From the NCBI RefSeq assembly GCF_009857815.1, contig NZ_WVVW01000001.1, positions 124,001-188,000 on the forward strand: a DNA stretch of 64,000 nt, in the 5' to 3' direction. The DNA is from Pseudomaricurvus sp. HS19. GTDB lineage: Bacteria; Pseudomonadota; Gammaproteobacteria; Pseudomonadales; Cellvibrionaceae. The first letter of the stretch is position 1; each line of letters starts with the position of its first letter. Both the position numbers and the translations under genes were made by a program. The notes under the pieces were generated by a model. That model was not told the origin of the DNA, searched no databases, and saw only the letters and a list, made by a program, of their open reading frames with translations. Shown here in pieces: positions 17,390 to 25,668 of this stretch.

Positions 17390-17983
17390 GTGACTGTTGA
17401 AGTAATCCCCTTGCGCGGCCGTGAGATCGAGCCATACATCCCCAGCCTGGCGGAACTGCGCATCGTCGTGTTCCGCGAGTTTCCCTATCTCTACGAAGGT
17501 GACGCTGCCTATGAAGCCCGTTACCTGTCCCACTATGCCGAGCACCCCGACAGCCTGTGTGTGATCGCCAAAGACGGAGAGCGTGTTGTGGGCGCGGCTA
17601 CCGGCCTGTGGTTGCAGGACGCCGACGCTGACTTCCAGAGCTGCTTCCGCGATACCCCCTGGGCAGAACAGCGCTTTTTCTATTTTGGGGAGTCGGTGCT
17701 GTTAGCGGAGTACCGGGGGCAGGGGCTGGGGCACAGATTTTTCGACGAACGTGAAGCCCACGCCCGGGCGGTAGGCGCGGAGGTCACAGGCTTCTGTGCG
17801 GTGGAGCGTGCGCTGGATCATCCCGCCCGTCCCGGTGACTACCGTGACCTGCACGCCTTCTGGCGCAAGCGCGGTTATCGCCACTACCCGGAACTGAAAG
17901 TGGGTTTCAATTGGAAAGAGATCGGTCAGTCCGAATCTTCGCAGCAAACCATGTCCTTCTGGCTGCGCTCACTGGTGGACTAA
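17390..17983 (+). CDS. GNAT-fold N-acetyltransferase
   Basis: A 197-residue protein with GNAT-like features: a central strand around FYFGESVLLAEYRGQGLGHR, carrying the acetyl-CoA pyrophosphate-binding R/Q-x-x-G-x-G/A-like motif, then HARAVGAEVTGFCAVERA. I prefer GTG 17390, which has GGAG five bases upstream, over GTG 17384. It acetylates an amine of unknown identity. The nitrilase-fold gene begins 26 bp later. GNAT and carbon-nitrogen hydrolase genes are often adjacent or fused, which supports a joint pathway. Confidence 0.8.
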   Translation: MTVEVIPLRGREIEPYIPSLAELRIVVFREFPYLYEGDAAYEARYLSHYAEHPDSLCVIAKDGERVVGAATGLWLQDADADFQSCFRDTPWAEQRFFYFGESVLLAEYRGQGLGHRFFDEREAHARAVGAEVTGFCAVERALDHPARPGDYRDLHAFWRKRGYRHYPELKVGFNWKEIGQSESSQQTMSFWLRSLVD

Positions 17984-18009
17984 ACACGGCCAGCAACTGA
18001 TTTACCTTT

Positions 18010-18900
18010 GTGACGGAACAGAAACAGATGCACTACACCATTGCGGCCTCCCAGCACCGCGTGCAGCCGGCTGACAGCTGGCAAACCTACTGCAATACCG
18101 TTATCGCACGACTCGATGCGCTGCCAGCCAGCGTCCAGATTGCGCTCTTCCCCGAGTACGGGGCGATAGAACTGAGCGCCATGTTCCCCGCCGGCCGCAG
18201 CGTTGCCGGGGAGCTGGCGGACCTGCAGCCGCTGTTGCCGGAGTTTGTGCAGTTCTACAGTGAGCAGGCGCAGAAGCGCGGCATGGTGATAGTGGCACCG
18301 GGACTGCTGGTGTTTAAGCCGGAGCTGAACAATTACGTGAACCGCAGTTGGGTGCTTTTCCCGGACGGGCAGGTGAGCTATCAGGACAAACAGCATCTCA
18401 CCCAATACGAAACCTCTCCCATGGCCATAGCCCGCGGCGACACTCTGCACTGTTTCCACTGGCAGGGGCTGGGCTTTGCCGTGGCCATCTGTTATGACAG
18501 TGAATTCCCGCAGCAGGTGATGGCGCTGACCAACGCCGGTGCGGAACTGATACTGGTGCCGGCCTGCACCGACAAGCCAGCAGGTCACAGCCGGGTAGCG
18601 GTAAGCTGCCGCGCGCGGGCGCTGGAAAACCAGTGCTATGTACTGCAGGCGCCGCTGCGTGGCGAGGCGGACTGGAGTGAACTTATTGATGTGAACGTGG
18701 GACAGGCCGGACTCTACACGCCCATCGATATCGGTTTTACCGACGACGGCATTCAGGCGCTGGCAGCGGATGATGACGATTGGCTGGTCCAGGAGATTGA
18801 TCCCGCCAGGTTGCAGCGGGTACGCAGCGGTGGGCAGGTGCTGAACTTTGCCGACCAGCAGTTGCCGCTACCGGCAACGGTAGTAAAGGTCACGGCATAA
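18010..18900 (+). CDS. Carbon-nitrogen hydrolase (nitrilase superfamily)
   Basis: A 296-residue amidohydrolase. The Glu-Lys-Cys triad is visible: Glu49 in LFPEYGAIE, Lys127 in YQDKQHL and Cys161 in ICYDSEFP. The fold hydrolyses amides or nitriles, or transfers acyl groups. No signal peptide is visible. It starts at GTG 18010 (ATG 18028 is a good alternative). It is 26 bp after the GNAT gene and 22 bp before the propeller gene, so the three are likely one operon. The substrate is unknown. Confidence 0.87.
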   Translation: MTEQKQMHYTIAASQHRVQPADSWQTYCNTVIARLDALPASVQIALFPEYGAIELSAMFPAGRSVAGELADLQPLLPEFVQFYSEQAQKRGMVIVAPGLLVFKPELNNYVNRSWVLFPDGQVSYQDKQHLTQYETSPMAIARGDTLHCFHWQGLGFAVAICYDSEFPQQVMALTNAGAELILVPACTDKPAGHSRVAVSCRARALENQCYVLQAPLRGEADWSELIDVNVGQAGLYTPIDIGFTDDGIQALAADDDDWLVQEIDPARLQRVRSGGQVLNFADQQLPLPATVVKVTA

Positions 18901-18922
18901 CCTGCTGCGGGAGGGTCGGGGA

Positions 18923-19987
18923 GTGTTAGTCGAGGGAAGTGGATTGGGCACACTGCGGTTGCAGAATATTTTCGGTTGCAGCCAGCGGCTATTGCTGCTG
19001 GCAATTCTCACCTGCGCCGTTCCGCTGGCTGCCGCCAGAACCCTGAACGTGCCCAATGCAGAAGACCTGGCGCTGGTGGATGGCGGGCGCTGGGTGGTGG
19101 CCAGCAGCATGCCGGGCGGGGCGTTGTCACAGGGCGGTTTGTATGCGGTCAATGTCGCTACTGGTGACGCCCATAGAATTACACCGCTGCGGGACTCCGG
19201 GCTGCGCCGGGATCCGGCCTGCAGGGAGCCGGTAGCGGCCGGCCAACTGGCGCCCCATGGTATCAGCACCAGTGTGGCGAAAGATGGCAGCGAGTTGTTG
19301 TGGGTGGTGAACCACGGCGTCCGTGAGTCCATCGAAATCTACCGTATAAGTGGCGGGAAGACGTTGGGCCTGAGTTGGCAGGGGTGCCTGCTGCTGCCTG
19401 CAGGAGCCATGGGTAACGCCGTCGCTGTTGATGCACAGGGTCAGGTATTCGTCACCAACTACGGCGCCTCCATCAGCGGTACCCCAAAGACCGATCGCTG
19501 GATGGGTGACGTCCTGGTCTGGCAGCGGGGCAGGGGCTGGCAAGCGGTTGCCGGTAGCGACATCTTCGCCCCGAATGGTTTGCTGGTGAGTACGGATGGT
19601 CAGCAGTTGTACGTCAACTCCTGGGCGGCGGGGCAAGTGCTGCACCTGGATCGCGCCACCGGTGAGCGTCAAACCCTGACGCTGCCGTTCCTGCCGGATA
19701 ATTTGCGCTGGGGAGCAGCAGGGGAAATAGTGGCGGCCGGGCTTTACGCCACCGCCACCGAAGTCGCCCGCTGCGTGATGGCCAGTGGGCCCTGTGAGCG
19801 GCATATTGCTACCGGCGCCGCGCTCATTGGAGTGACCGATTTCACGGTGAAGTGTCAGCGCAAAACCCCTCTGCACATGGGGACCGTGGCCCTGCGAGTG
19901 GCTGACGAGTTGTGGCTGGGGCCGGTGAGGGGAGACGCGATCCTGGCACTGGATGGCCGCTCCCCGGCGTGGGATCAGTGCCGCTAG
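18923..19987 (+). CDS. Secreted SMP-30/gluconolactonase-like beta-propeller protein
   Basis: A 354-residue protein with a signal peptide (LLLLAILTCAVPLAAA, cleavage near residue 39). Repeated propeller-like blades carry NGLLVSTDGQQLYVNSWAAG and GNAVAVDAQGQVFVTNYGAS, typical of SMP-30/gluconolactonase-like six-bladed propellers. Some relatives hydrolyse lactones using divalent metal. It starts at GTG 18923 with GGAGGG seven bases upstream. It lies last in the GNAT-nitrilase group and would act in the periplasm. The function is uncertain. Confidence 0.7.
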   Translation: MLVEGSGLGTLRLQNIFGCSQRLLLLAILTCAVPLAAARTLNVPNAEDLALVDGGRWVVASSMPGGALSQGGLYAVNVATGDAHRITPLRDSGLRRDPACREPVAAGQLAPHGISTSVAKDGSELLWVVNHGVRESIEIYRISGGKTLGLSWQGCLLLPAGAMGNAVAVDAQGQVFVTNYGASISGTPKTDRWMGDVLVWQRGRGWQAVAGSDIFAPNGLLVSTDGQQLYVNSWAAGQVLHLDRATGERQTLTLPFLPDNLRWGAAGEIVAAGLYATATEVARCVMASGPCERHIATGAALIGVTDFTVKCQRKTPLHMGTVALRVADELWLGPVRGDAILALDGRSPAWDQCR

Positions 19988-20051
19988 CCTGTCCGGCCGC
20001 AGCGGGTTGGCCATGACAAACCTTTGCATTGCAGTGATTGCAATTCCCAAG

Positions 20052-20065
20052 TGATCACGTGATCA
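20052..20065. promoter_or_regulatory. Perfect 14-bp palindrome TGATCACGTGATCA
   Basis: A perfect 14-bp dyad 45 bp upstream of the DapB-like dehydrogenase start, in the only leader of that gene. Its size and position fit an operator for a dimeric repressor. No regulator gene is adjacent, so the protein is unknown. Confidence 0.5.
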
Positions 20066-20110
20066 TTTATGCCTTTCCAGATAACTGAATAACAACAGGA
20101 AGATAAGGTT

Positions 20111-21178
20111 ATGACGCTCTCCGCCCATTCCCCCTCCTCACCGTCCCGGCCACTCAAGGTAGTGCAGTGGGCTACCGGTAATATCGGCCTTCGTTCCCTG
20201 ATGATGGTGCTGGATCACCCGCACCTGGAGCTGGTGGGCCTGTATGTCTACTCCGACAGCAAGGCCGGGAAGGATGCCGGTGAGATCTGTGGCCGGGCGC
20301 CGGTGGGGGTAATTGCCACCAACAAGATCGGGGATATCAAGGCACTGGGTGCCGATTGCGTGCTCTATATGCCGCAGGGTTGTGACTACGATGAAATCTG
20401 CGAGCTGTTGGCCTCTGGCTGTAATGTGGTCACCACACGGGTGGAATTCCACATGCCGGAGCTGCTGGAAGCGGACCTGCGCCAGCGCCTGTTGAGCGCC
20501 TGTGAAACTGGCGGCACATCTATCTACAGCACCGGTTCCAGCCCCGGTTTTATTACCGAGGCACTGCCCATCCCCATGCTCTCCCTGCAGCGTCGCCTGG
20601 ACTGCCTGATCATCGACGAGTTCGCCGATGTCAGCAGCCGCAACTCACCGGACATGATCTACAAGATCATGGGCTTTGGTGCGCCACCCTATGAATTCGG
20701 TGCAGAGCGCCTGGAGCATGTGAAACACGGCTTTGGCCTCTCCCTCAGCCAGCTGGCCAAGGCTATTGGCCTGGAGCTGGACGAAGTGACCGTCAGCGGG
20801 GAAGTGGGCGCTCTCAATGACACCATTCACATCGCCGCCGGTGAGGTGAAGGCGGGTACGGTGGGTGCCCAGCGCATTACCGTTTCCGGCATGCGCAACG
20901 GCAAAGCGCTGATGAAGATGCGCCTCAACTGGTACGTGGGCACCGACACCGACAAGGGCTGGGACTTGCGCGAGACCGGCTGGCGGGTGCAGGTGCAGGG
21001 TGACACACCACTGGATATGAGCATTACCTTCCCGATTAAGGAGGAGGATATGGCGGCCACTACCCCGGGCCTGACCGCTCACCGGGCTGTGAATGCCGTT
21101 GAGGTGGTGTGTGCTGCCGCGCCGGGTATTCGTACCACCGTGGACCTGCCACAGGTCATTGCTTACCTGGGCGATTAA
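20111..21178 (+). CDS. DapB-like NAD(P)H-dependent dehydrogenase (amine dehydrogenase family)
   Basis: A 355-residue protein with a Rossmann N terminus (VVQWATGNIGLRSLMMV, residues 18-34) and a dihydrodipicolinate-reductase-like fold, including STGSSPGFITEALPIPML. Related enzymes include 2,4-diaminopentanoate dehydrogenase, and similar genes are frequent in lipid- and steroid-degrading bacteria. It would oxidise or reduce an amine, imine or carbonyl substrate using NAD(P)H. It starts at ATG 20111 after AGGAAGATAAGG. It is probably monocistronic behind the palindromic operator candidate. The substrate is unknown. Confidence 0.78.
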   Translation: MTLSAHSPSSPSRPLKVVQWATGNIGLRSLMMVLDHPHLELVGLYVYSDSKAGKDAGEICGRAPVGVIATNKIGDIKALGADCVLYMPQGCDYDEICELLASGCNVVTTRVEFHMPELLEADLRQRLLSACETGGTSIYSTGSSPGFITEALPIPMLSLQRRLDCLIIDEFADVSSRNSPDMIYKIMGFGAPPYEFGAERLEHVKHGFGLSLSQLAKAIGLELDEVTVSGEVGALNDTIHIAAGEVKAGTVGAQRITVSGMRNGKALMKMRLNWYVGTDTDKGWDLRETGWRVQVQGDTPLDMSITFPIKEEDMAATTPGLTAHRAVNAVEVVCAAAPGIRTTVDLPQVIAYLGD

Positions 21179-21205
21179 TCCTCATTGCGCCGGAGATCGG
21201 GCAAC

Positions 21206-22108
21206 TTAAACCGCCAGGGTGAAGTTGTCCGATGACTCCGGGTCCCAGGGGGTGTGGTCGCTGCTGTGCTGTTGCAGGTAACGCAGCATGGCGTCAGTAA
21301 TGGCGCGGCCACCACCGGGAATACCCTGGTTGCCAAACAGACGGTTGAACTCCAGCAGGTAGGGATGGCCGTCCACCATGGCGATATCAAAACCCGCATG
21401 ATTGATGTTCAGTTTGCGCGCCAGTTGTTGCACATAGTCGATGGCCGCCGCCGGTACATCGTCATAGCTGACATGCCCCCCGCGGGACACATTGGTGTGA
21501 AAACTCCTCTCTGACTGGTGGCGCCAGTAGGCGGCAATCACCTCGTTACCCACCATTACAATGCGTAGATCGCGGTCGATGGGCAGGTGCTCCTGCACAT
21601 ACAGGCTGTCGGCGCGCTGCCGGTACTCAAGCCACTGCTGCCGGTCTTCAATCAGCCACACACCTTCTCCCTGGCTGGCCTTGGCCAGCTTCGCCACAAA
21701 CGGCAATTCCATCGCCTGCCACAGGTGCCCGGCATCACTGTCGTTGTTGGCCGCAATTAGGGTGCGGGGCAGGTTGGAGGGGGTCAGCAGTTGAATGGCG
21801 CGGGTCATCTCGATCTTGTTGTGACCGATACGGTAGGTGGATTCGCTGGGAAATATACGGCTGTTGAGGCTGTAGAGCAGCCCGTTGAGCTGCCAGTACT
21901 CGGGGAAGAGTACCCAGTCGGCGGCTTCGATCTGCGCCTGGTATTTCTCCGGGTGTCGCTGAAAGCTTTCGGGCTTGATGAAGGTGGTGTTGGGCAGGCC
22001 CAGGGTGCGGAACAGATTGAAGGATACCAGCTGCATGATGTGGTGTAAGAGGTCCCGGGCCCCTGTAAAAGGTGCGGCAGTTTGTGCGAAAGGATCAGGA
22101 TCTGACAA
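21206..22108 (-). CDS. ATP-grasp family ligase (RimK-like)
   Basis: A 300-residue protein. The ATP-grasp core includes FVAKLAKASQGEGVWLIED, the acid-rich YVQEHLPIDRDLRIVMVGN, and the metal-binding end GFDIAMVDGHPYLLEFNRLF. Such enzymes join a carboxylate to an amine or thiol through an acyl-phosphate, as in peptide or amino-acid ligation. It starts at TTG 22108, and ATG 22036 is an alternative. It is divergent from the TonB receptor gene and shares a gap that holds a Fur box, so iron control is possible. No peptide precursor or transporter gene is adjacent. Confidence 0.75.
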   Translation of the reverse strand: MSDPDPFAQTAAPFTGARDLLHHIMQLVSFNLFRTLGLPNTTFIKPESFQRHPEKYQAQIEAADWVLFPEYWQLNGLLYSLNSRIFPSESTYRIGHNKIEMTRAIQLLTPSNLPRTLIAANNDSDAGHLWQAMELPFVAKLAKASQGEGVWLIEDRQQWLEYRQRADSLYVQEHLPIDRDLRIVMVGNEVIAAYWRHQSERSFHTNVSRGGHVSYDDVPAAAIDYVQQLARKLNINHAGFDIAMVDGHPYLLEFNRLFGNQGIPGGGRAITDAMLRYLQQHSSDHTPWDPESSDNFTLAV

Positions 22109-22178
22109 CTGCCGTTTTTTGATCTGGCAGCAAAATTCTCTTATGTGTCCAATTGGTAAAATACATACTAATCTAGTT

Positions 22179-22196
22179 GATAATCGTTATCATTAT
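22179..22196 (+). promoter_or_regulatory. Fur box
   Basis: GATAATCGTTATCATTAT closely matches the Fur consensus, built from repeats of NAT(A/T)AT around GATAAT. It lies 70 bp before the TonB receptor start and between the divergent ATP-grasp and receptor genes. Iron-bound Fur would repress the receptor and downstream PepSY gene. Confidence 0.85.
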
Positions 22197-22265
22197 ATAT
22201 AAAGTTGCACCTGATTTTATGCGCCACGTCCGGGGGCTGGCGCGTTTGGACCAAGGTGTGACTCT

Positions 22266-24368
22266 ATGAAAACTTCCCGCGTCGTTTCCCAGGCGGCACT
22301 GCTGTGTGGTGCCGTCTTTGCCGTGGATCTGCTGGCTGCAGCCATTTCCGAGGAGGTGGTAGTTACCGCCGCCCGTATCGAAAAACCGCTTAATACCATC
22401 CCCAACACTGTCACCATTATCAGTGAGCTGGATCTGCAGCAGCAGCTGGCGGTCTCCAATGACCTGTCTTCTGTGCTCGGTAACCTGGTACCCAGCTTCT
22501 CGCCCAGCCGACAGAAGATGACCAGCGCTGGGGAGAGCCTGCGGGGACGCAAGCCGCTCTATATGATTGACGGGATTCCGCAGTCCAACCCGCTGCGCAA
22601 CGGCGGTCGTGACGGCCATACTATCGATCCCCACTTGCTGGAGCGGGTGGAGGTTCTGCACGGTGCCAACGCCATCCACGGCCTCGGCGCGGCAGGAGGA
22701 ATTATCAACCTGATTACCAAAAAGCCGTCGGATGAGCTGGAGCAAAGCATTCGGGTTGAGACCGGGTTCCAGTCGGAAGATGTTGGCGACAGTGCTGACT
22801 ACGGGGTCAGCTACAGCGTCTCCAACCGTTTTGATCAGGCGGATGTGCTGGCCAGCGTCAGCTACCGCAGCAGCGGGCTGGCCTACGACGCCAATGGCGA
22901 CATCATCGGCGTCGATAATACCCAGGGCGATACCATGGATTCCGAGTCCCTGGACCTGTTCCTGAAGACCGGTTACAACTGGGACAATCAGCGCCTGGAG
23001 CTGATGGTCAACCGCTACGATATCGAAGGTAACAACGAATACATCTCCGTTGCCGGCGACGTGGATGCCGATATCCCCAGCAGTGCGGTAAAAGGTGAAA
23101 TTGACGGCGAGGGGGCGCGCAACAAGGTGATGACCTCAAGCCTGACCTACAGCCACGATGATCTGCTTAGCCACAGCCTGCGAGTACAGGCCTTCCGCCA
23201 GGATTTCGAAGCAACTTACGGTGCGGAAGTGAATCCTCTGGCGACTTTCCAGGATCCTGCCTATGGCCCCGGTCTGTTGGACCAGTCGCAGAACAACTCC
23301 GAGAAAACCGGGCTCAAGATTACCCTCGCCAAAGAGAGTGTCGCTGGCCTGCCGGTGAGCCTGATTTACGGTGTGGACCTGCTGGAGGATGAAACCTGGC
23401 AGGCGCTGATCCAGACCGGGCGTACCTGGGTGCCCGAAACCCGCTACGAAAATGTTGCACCCTACCTGCAGGCCGAGTTTACCGGCATTGAGCGTCTGAC
23501 CGTTACCACGGGCGTGCGTTACGAGAAGTCACGCCTTGAAGTGGATGATTTCACCACACTGGCATCCTATGGCAGTCAGTTTGTGGAGGGGGGTGATCCT
23601 GATTTCTCCGAGACTCTTTACAACTACGGTGCCACCTACAAATTCGACAGTGGCTGGCGCGTGTTTGCCAACTACGCCGAAGCTTTCTCCATGCCCGATG
23701 TGGGTCGTGTGTTGCGAGGTATTAATACACCGGGCCAGAGTGTGGAGACCTTCCTTGATCTCGAACCCATTCTCACAGAGAACACCGAACTTGGGGTGGA
23801 GTACGAAGGCGGCGACCTGCATATGCAACTCAGCTATTACGCCTCCGATTCGGATTTTGGTCAGCGCCTGCAGCGAGGCGTCGACGGTATTTACACCGTG
23901 AAGCGTGAGCAGACCGAGGTGGACGGTATCGAGTTCCGGGTTGACTGGAGTGCGACCGATGTCGACCTGCTGGGCCTGCGTTACGCCGGCGCTGACGGGC
24001 GCTATGACTCCGATCAGGACGGCAAGGTGGACAGCGACCTGGGCGGTACCAACATTGCGCCGGATCGCATTAATGCCAGCTGGCAGCGCAGCTGGACCGA
24101 TATTCTCAGCACCCGCCTGCAGGTCAGTTACCTGATGGATCGCAAGTTCCGCAACAGCGATGATGAGGTGGTTAACGAGTTTGAGGGTTACACCACGGTC
24201 GACCTGACGACAGACCTGGAGCTGTTCGAGGGACGCCTTAGTTTCGGTGTGCAGAACCTTACCAATCGCGATTACTACACCTACTACTCCCAGGTCAGCC
24301 CCAACGATGTGCGCAACTTCAAGGGTATGGGGCGCAGCTTCACCCTCTCTTACCAACGCAGTTTCTGA
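22266..24368 (+). CDS. TonB-dependent outer-membrane receptor (siderophore/iron type)
   Basis: A 700-residue receptor. A signal peptide of about 25 residues is followed by a TonB-box-like EEVVVTA. The plug domain includes PLYMIDGIPQSNPLRN and VEVLHGANAIHGLGAAGGII, then a 22-strand barrel ends in aromatic FTLSYQRSF. It imports an iron complex across the outer membrane using TonB energy. A Fur box precedes it, and a PepSY membrane protein follows after 34 bp, as in many siderophore loci. The ligand cannot be predicted. Confidence 0.92.
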   Translation: MKTSRVVSQAALLCGAVFAVDLLAAAISEEVVVTAARIEKPLNTIPNTVTIISELDLQQQLAVSNDLSSVLGNLVPSFSPSRQKMTSAGESLRGRKPLYMIDGIPQSNPLRNGGRDGHTIDPHLLERVEVLHGANAIHGLGAAGGIINLITKKPSDELEQSIRVETGFQSEDVGDSADYGVSYSVSNRFDQADVLASVSYRSSGLAYDANGDIIGVDNTQGDTMDSESLDLFLKTGYNWDNQRLELMVNRYDIEGNNEYISVAGDVDADIPSSAVKGEIDGEGARNKVMTSSLTYSHDDLLSHSLRVQAFRQDFEATYGAEVNPLATFQDPAYGPGLLDQSQNNSEKTGLKITLAKESVAGLPVSLIYGVDLLEDETWQALIQTGRTWVPETRYENVAPYLQAEFTGIERLTVTTGVRYEKSRLEVDDFTTLASYGSQFVEGGDPDFSETLYNYGATYKFDSGWRVFANYAEAFSMPDVGRVLRGINTPGQSVETFLDLEPILTENTELGVEYEGGDLHMQLSYYASDSDFGQRLQRGVDGIYTVKREQTEVDGIEFRVDWSATDVDLLGLRYAGADGRYDSDQDGKVDSDLGGTNIAPDRINASWQRSWTDILSTRLQVSYLMDRKFRNSDDEVVNEFEGYTTVDLTTDLELFEGRLSFGVQNLTNRDYYTYYSQVSPNDVRNFKGMGRSFTLSYQRSF

Positions 24369-24402
24369 ATGTGGGAAGTTGTGGTTGTGAGGTGTGACGG
24401 CT

Positions 24403-25464
24403 ATGCCACGTAAGCGCGGGTTATGGTTCTGGCATCGCTGGCTCGGTGTCCTGACACTGGTCATGCTGCTGGTGACTGCTGTCAGTGGCGCATTGCTGGT
24501 CTACAAGCAACCGCTGCTGCGCCTGCTGGTGGCAGAAGGGGCAACGCTGCCGGCGGGCTTTGACCGCCAGGCACTGTTGCAGGAACTGGATCGCCTGGCA
24601 GAGACGCTGCCAGCCGATGAGCCGGTACTGATCAAGGCTCCCAGCGACGAAGAACCTTACTGGACCCTGCGCTACAGTGGCGTCACGCCAGAGCTTTACG
24701 CCATAGGCAGTTTGCAGCGGTACGAGGCCAACCCCTGGCTCGGTGACCTGATGGCGTGGTTGTTTCGCCTGCACACCGAGCTGTTGCTGGGTGAGCCGGG
24801 TGAGTGGTTGTTATTGATCGCCGCCTTCGGCGGTGTTGTGCTGGCTGTTACCGGCGTGGTGTTGTGGTGGCCAGCCCGGCGGGGTTTTCGCTGGCGCATG
24901 GCGCTGCCCTGGCCGATTCGCAGGCCGCTGATGCTGCACTATCACCGCCATGCCGGTGTAGTGGCTGCACTGCCACTGTTGCTGGTGCTGCTGACGGCAG
25001 CAGTGATGATGTGGCAAATCATGATTAAGCCGCTACTGCCACCGCTCGCCGAGACCACGCAGCCCATGCCCCGATCACTGCTCGCAAGCGAATCCTCAGC
25101 AGGGCACGGGATCTCAGCATCCGCTGCCATGATGGCGGCCTGGTCAGTGATGGCCGATGGCTGGCCGAGTTATATTCGTTTGCCGCAGGGTGACAATAAC
25201 CAATACCGGATTCGCTTCCGCCTGCCGGGCGAGTGGCATCCCAACGGTCGCACGTCGGTGACTCTGGATGTGGACGGTGAAACGTTGCGGGTCACACAGC
25301 GGGCGGATGAGGTATCGTCACCGCGTCGTTTGTTGAATGCGGTTTATCCGCTGCACAGTGGCCACGGCATGAACAGCGTGTACGCCCTGTTGGTATTCCT
25401 GGCGGGGTTGTTTCTGCTGTGGTCCTGTGTGACCGGATTTGTGAGTTGGCGGCGGCGGAGATAG
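24403..25464 (+). CDS. PepSY-associated transmembrane protein (iron-regulated)
   Basis: A 353-residue inner-membrane protein with about four membrane segments: WLGVLTLVMLLVTAVSGALL near the start, then about 133-155, 185-210 and 325-348. It has PepSY-like periplasmic parts. I chose ATG 24403, which has GAGGTG eight bases upstream, over GTG 24394. Related proteins reduce or release iron from siderophores near TonB receptors. It forms a two-gene Fur-regulated unit with the receptor. Confidence 0.85.
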   Translation: MPRKRGLWFWHRWLGVLTLVMLLVTAVSGALLVYKQPLLRLLVAEGATLPAGFDRQALLQELDRLAETLPADEPVLIKAPSDEEPYWTLRYSGVTPELYAIGSLQRYEANPWLGDLMAWLFRLHTELLLGEPGEWLLLIAAFGGVVLAVTGVVLWWPARRGFRWRMALPWPIRRPLMLHYHRHAGVVAALPLLLVLLTAAVMMWQIMIKPLLPPLAETTQPMPRSLLASESSAGHGISASAAMMAAWSVMADGWPSYIRLPQGDNNQYRIRFRLPGEWHPNGRTSVTLDVDGETLRVTQRADEVSSPRRLLNAVYPLHSGHGMNSVYALLVFLAGLFLLWSCVTGFVSWRRRR

Positions 25465-25473
25465 GGTAGGGTT

Positions 25474-25663
25474 CAGGACGCTTCGCTACAGGATTCAGGA
25501 CGCTGCGCTACAGGATTCAGGACGCTGCGCTACAGGATTCAGGACGCTGCGCTACAGGTGTTGTAGGGCGATCTTTTAACTGTAGCGCAGCGTCCTGAAT
25601 CCTGTAGCGCAGCGTCCTGAATCCTGTAGCGCAGCGTCCTGAATCCTGTAGCGAAGCGTCCTG
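25474..25663. repeat. Perfect 84-bp inverted repeat made of 22-bp units
   Basis: The left arm (25474-25557) and right arm (25580-25663) are exact reverse complements, separated by 22 bp. Each arm has four 22-bp units of the form CAGGACGCTGCGCTACAG plus a GATT joint. The outermost unit in both arms has TTCGC instead of TGCGC, so the symmetry extends to the variants. The array fills the gap between the convergent PepSY and avtA genes. It would fold into a very long RNA hairpin or DNA cruciform and probably terminates transcription both ways. A reduced copy lies at 52044-52114. Confidence 0.95.
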
Positions 25664-25668
25664 TTTAC

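Noticed and set aside
25474-25663. CRISPR array
   Set aside because: Units are tandem without unique spacers and switch orientation at the centre. There are no cas genes nearby.
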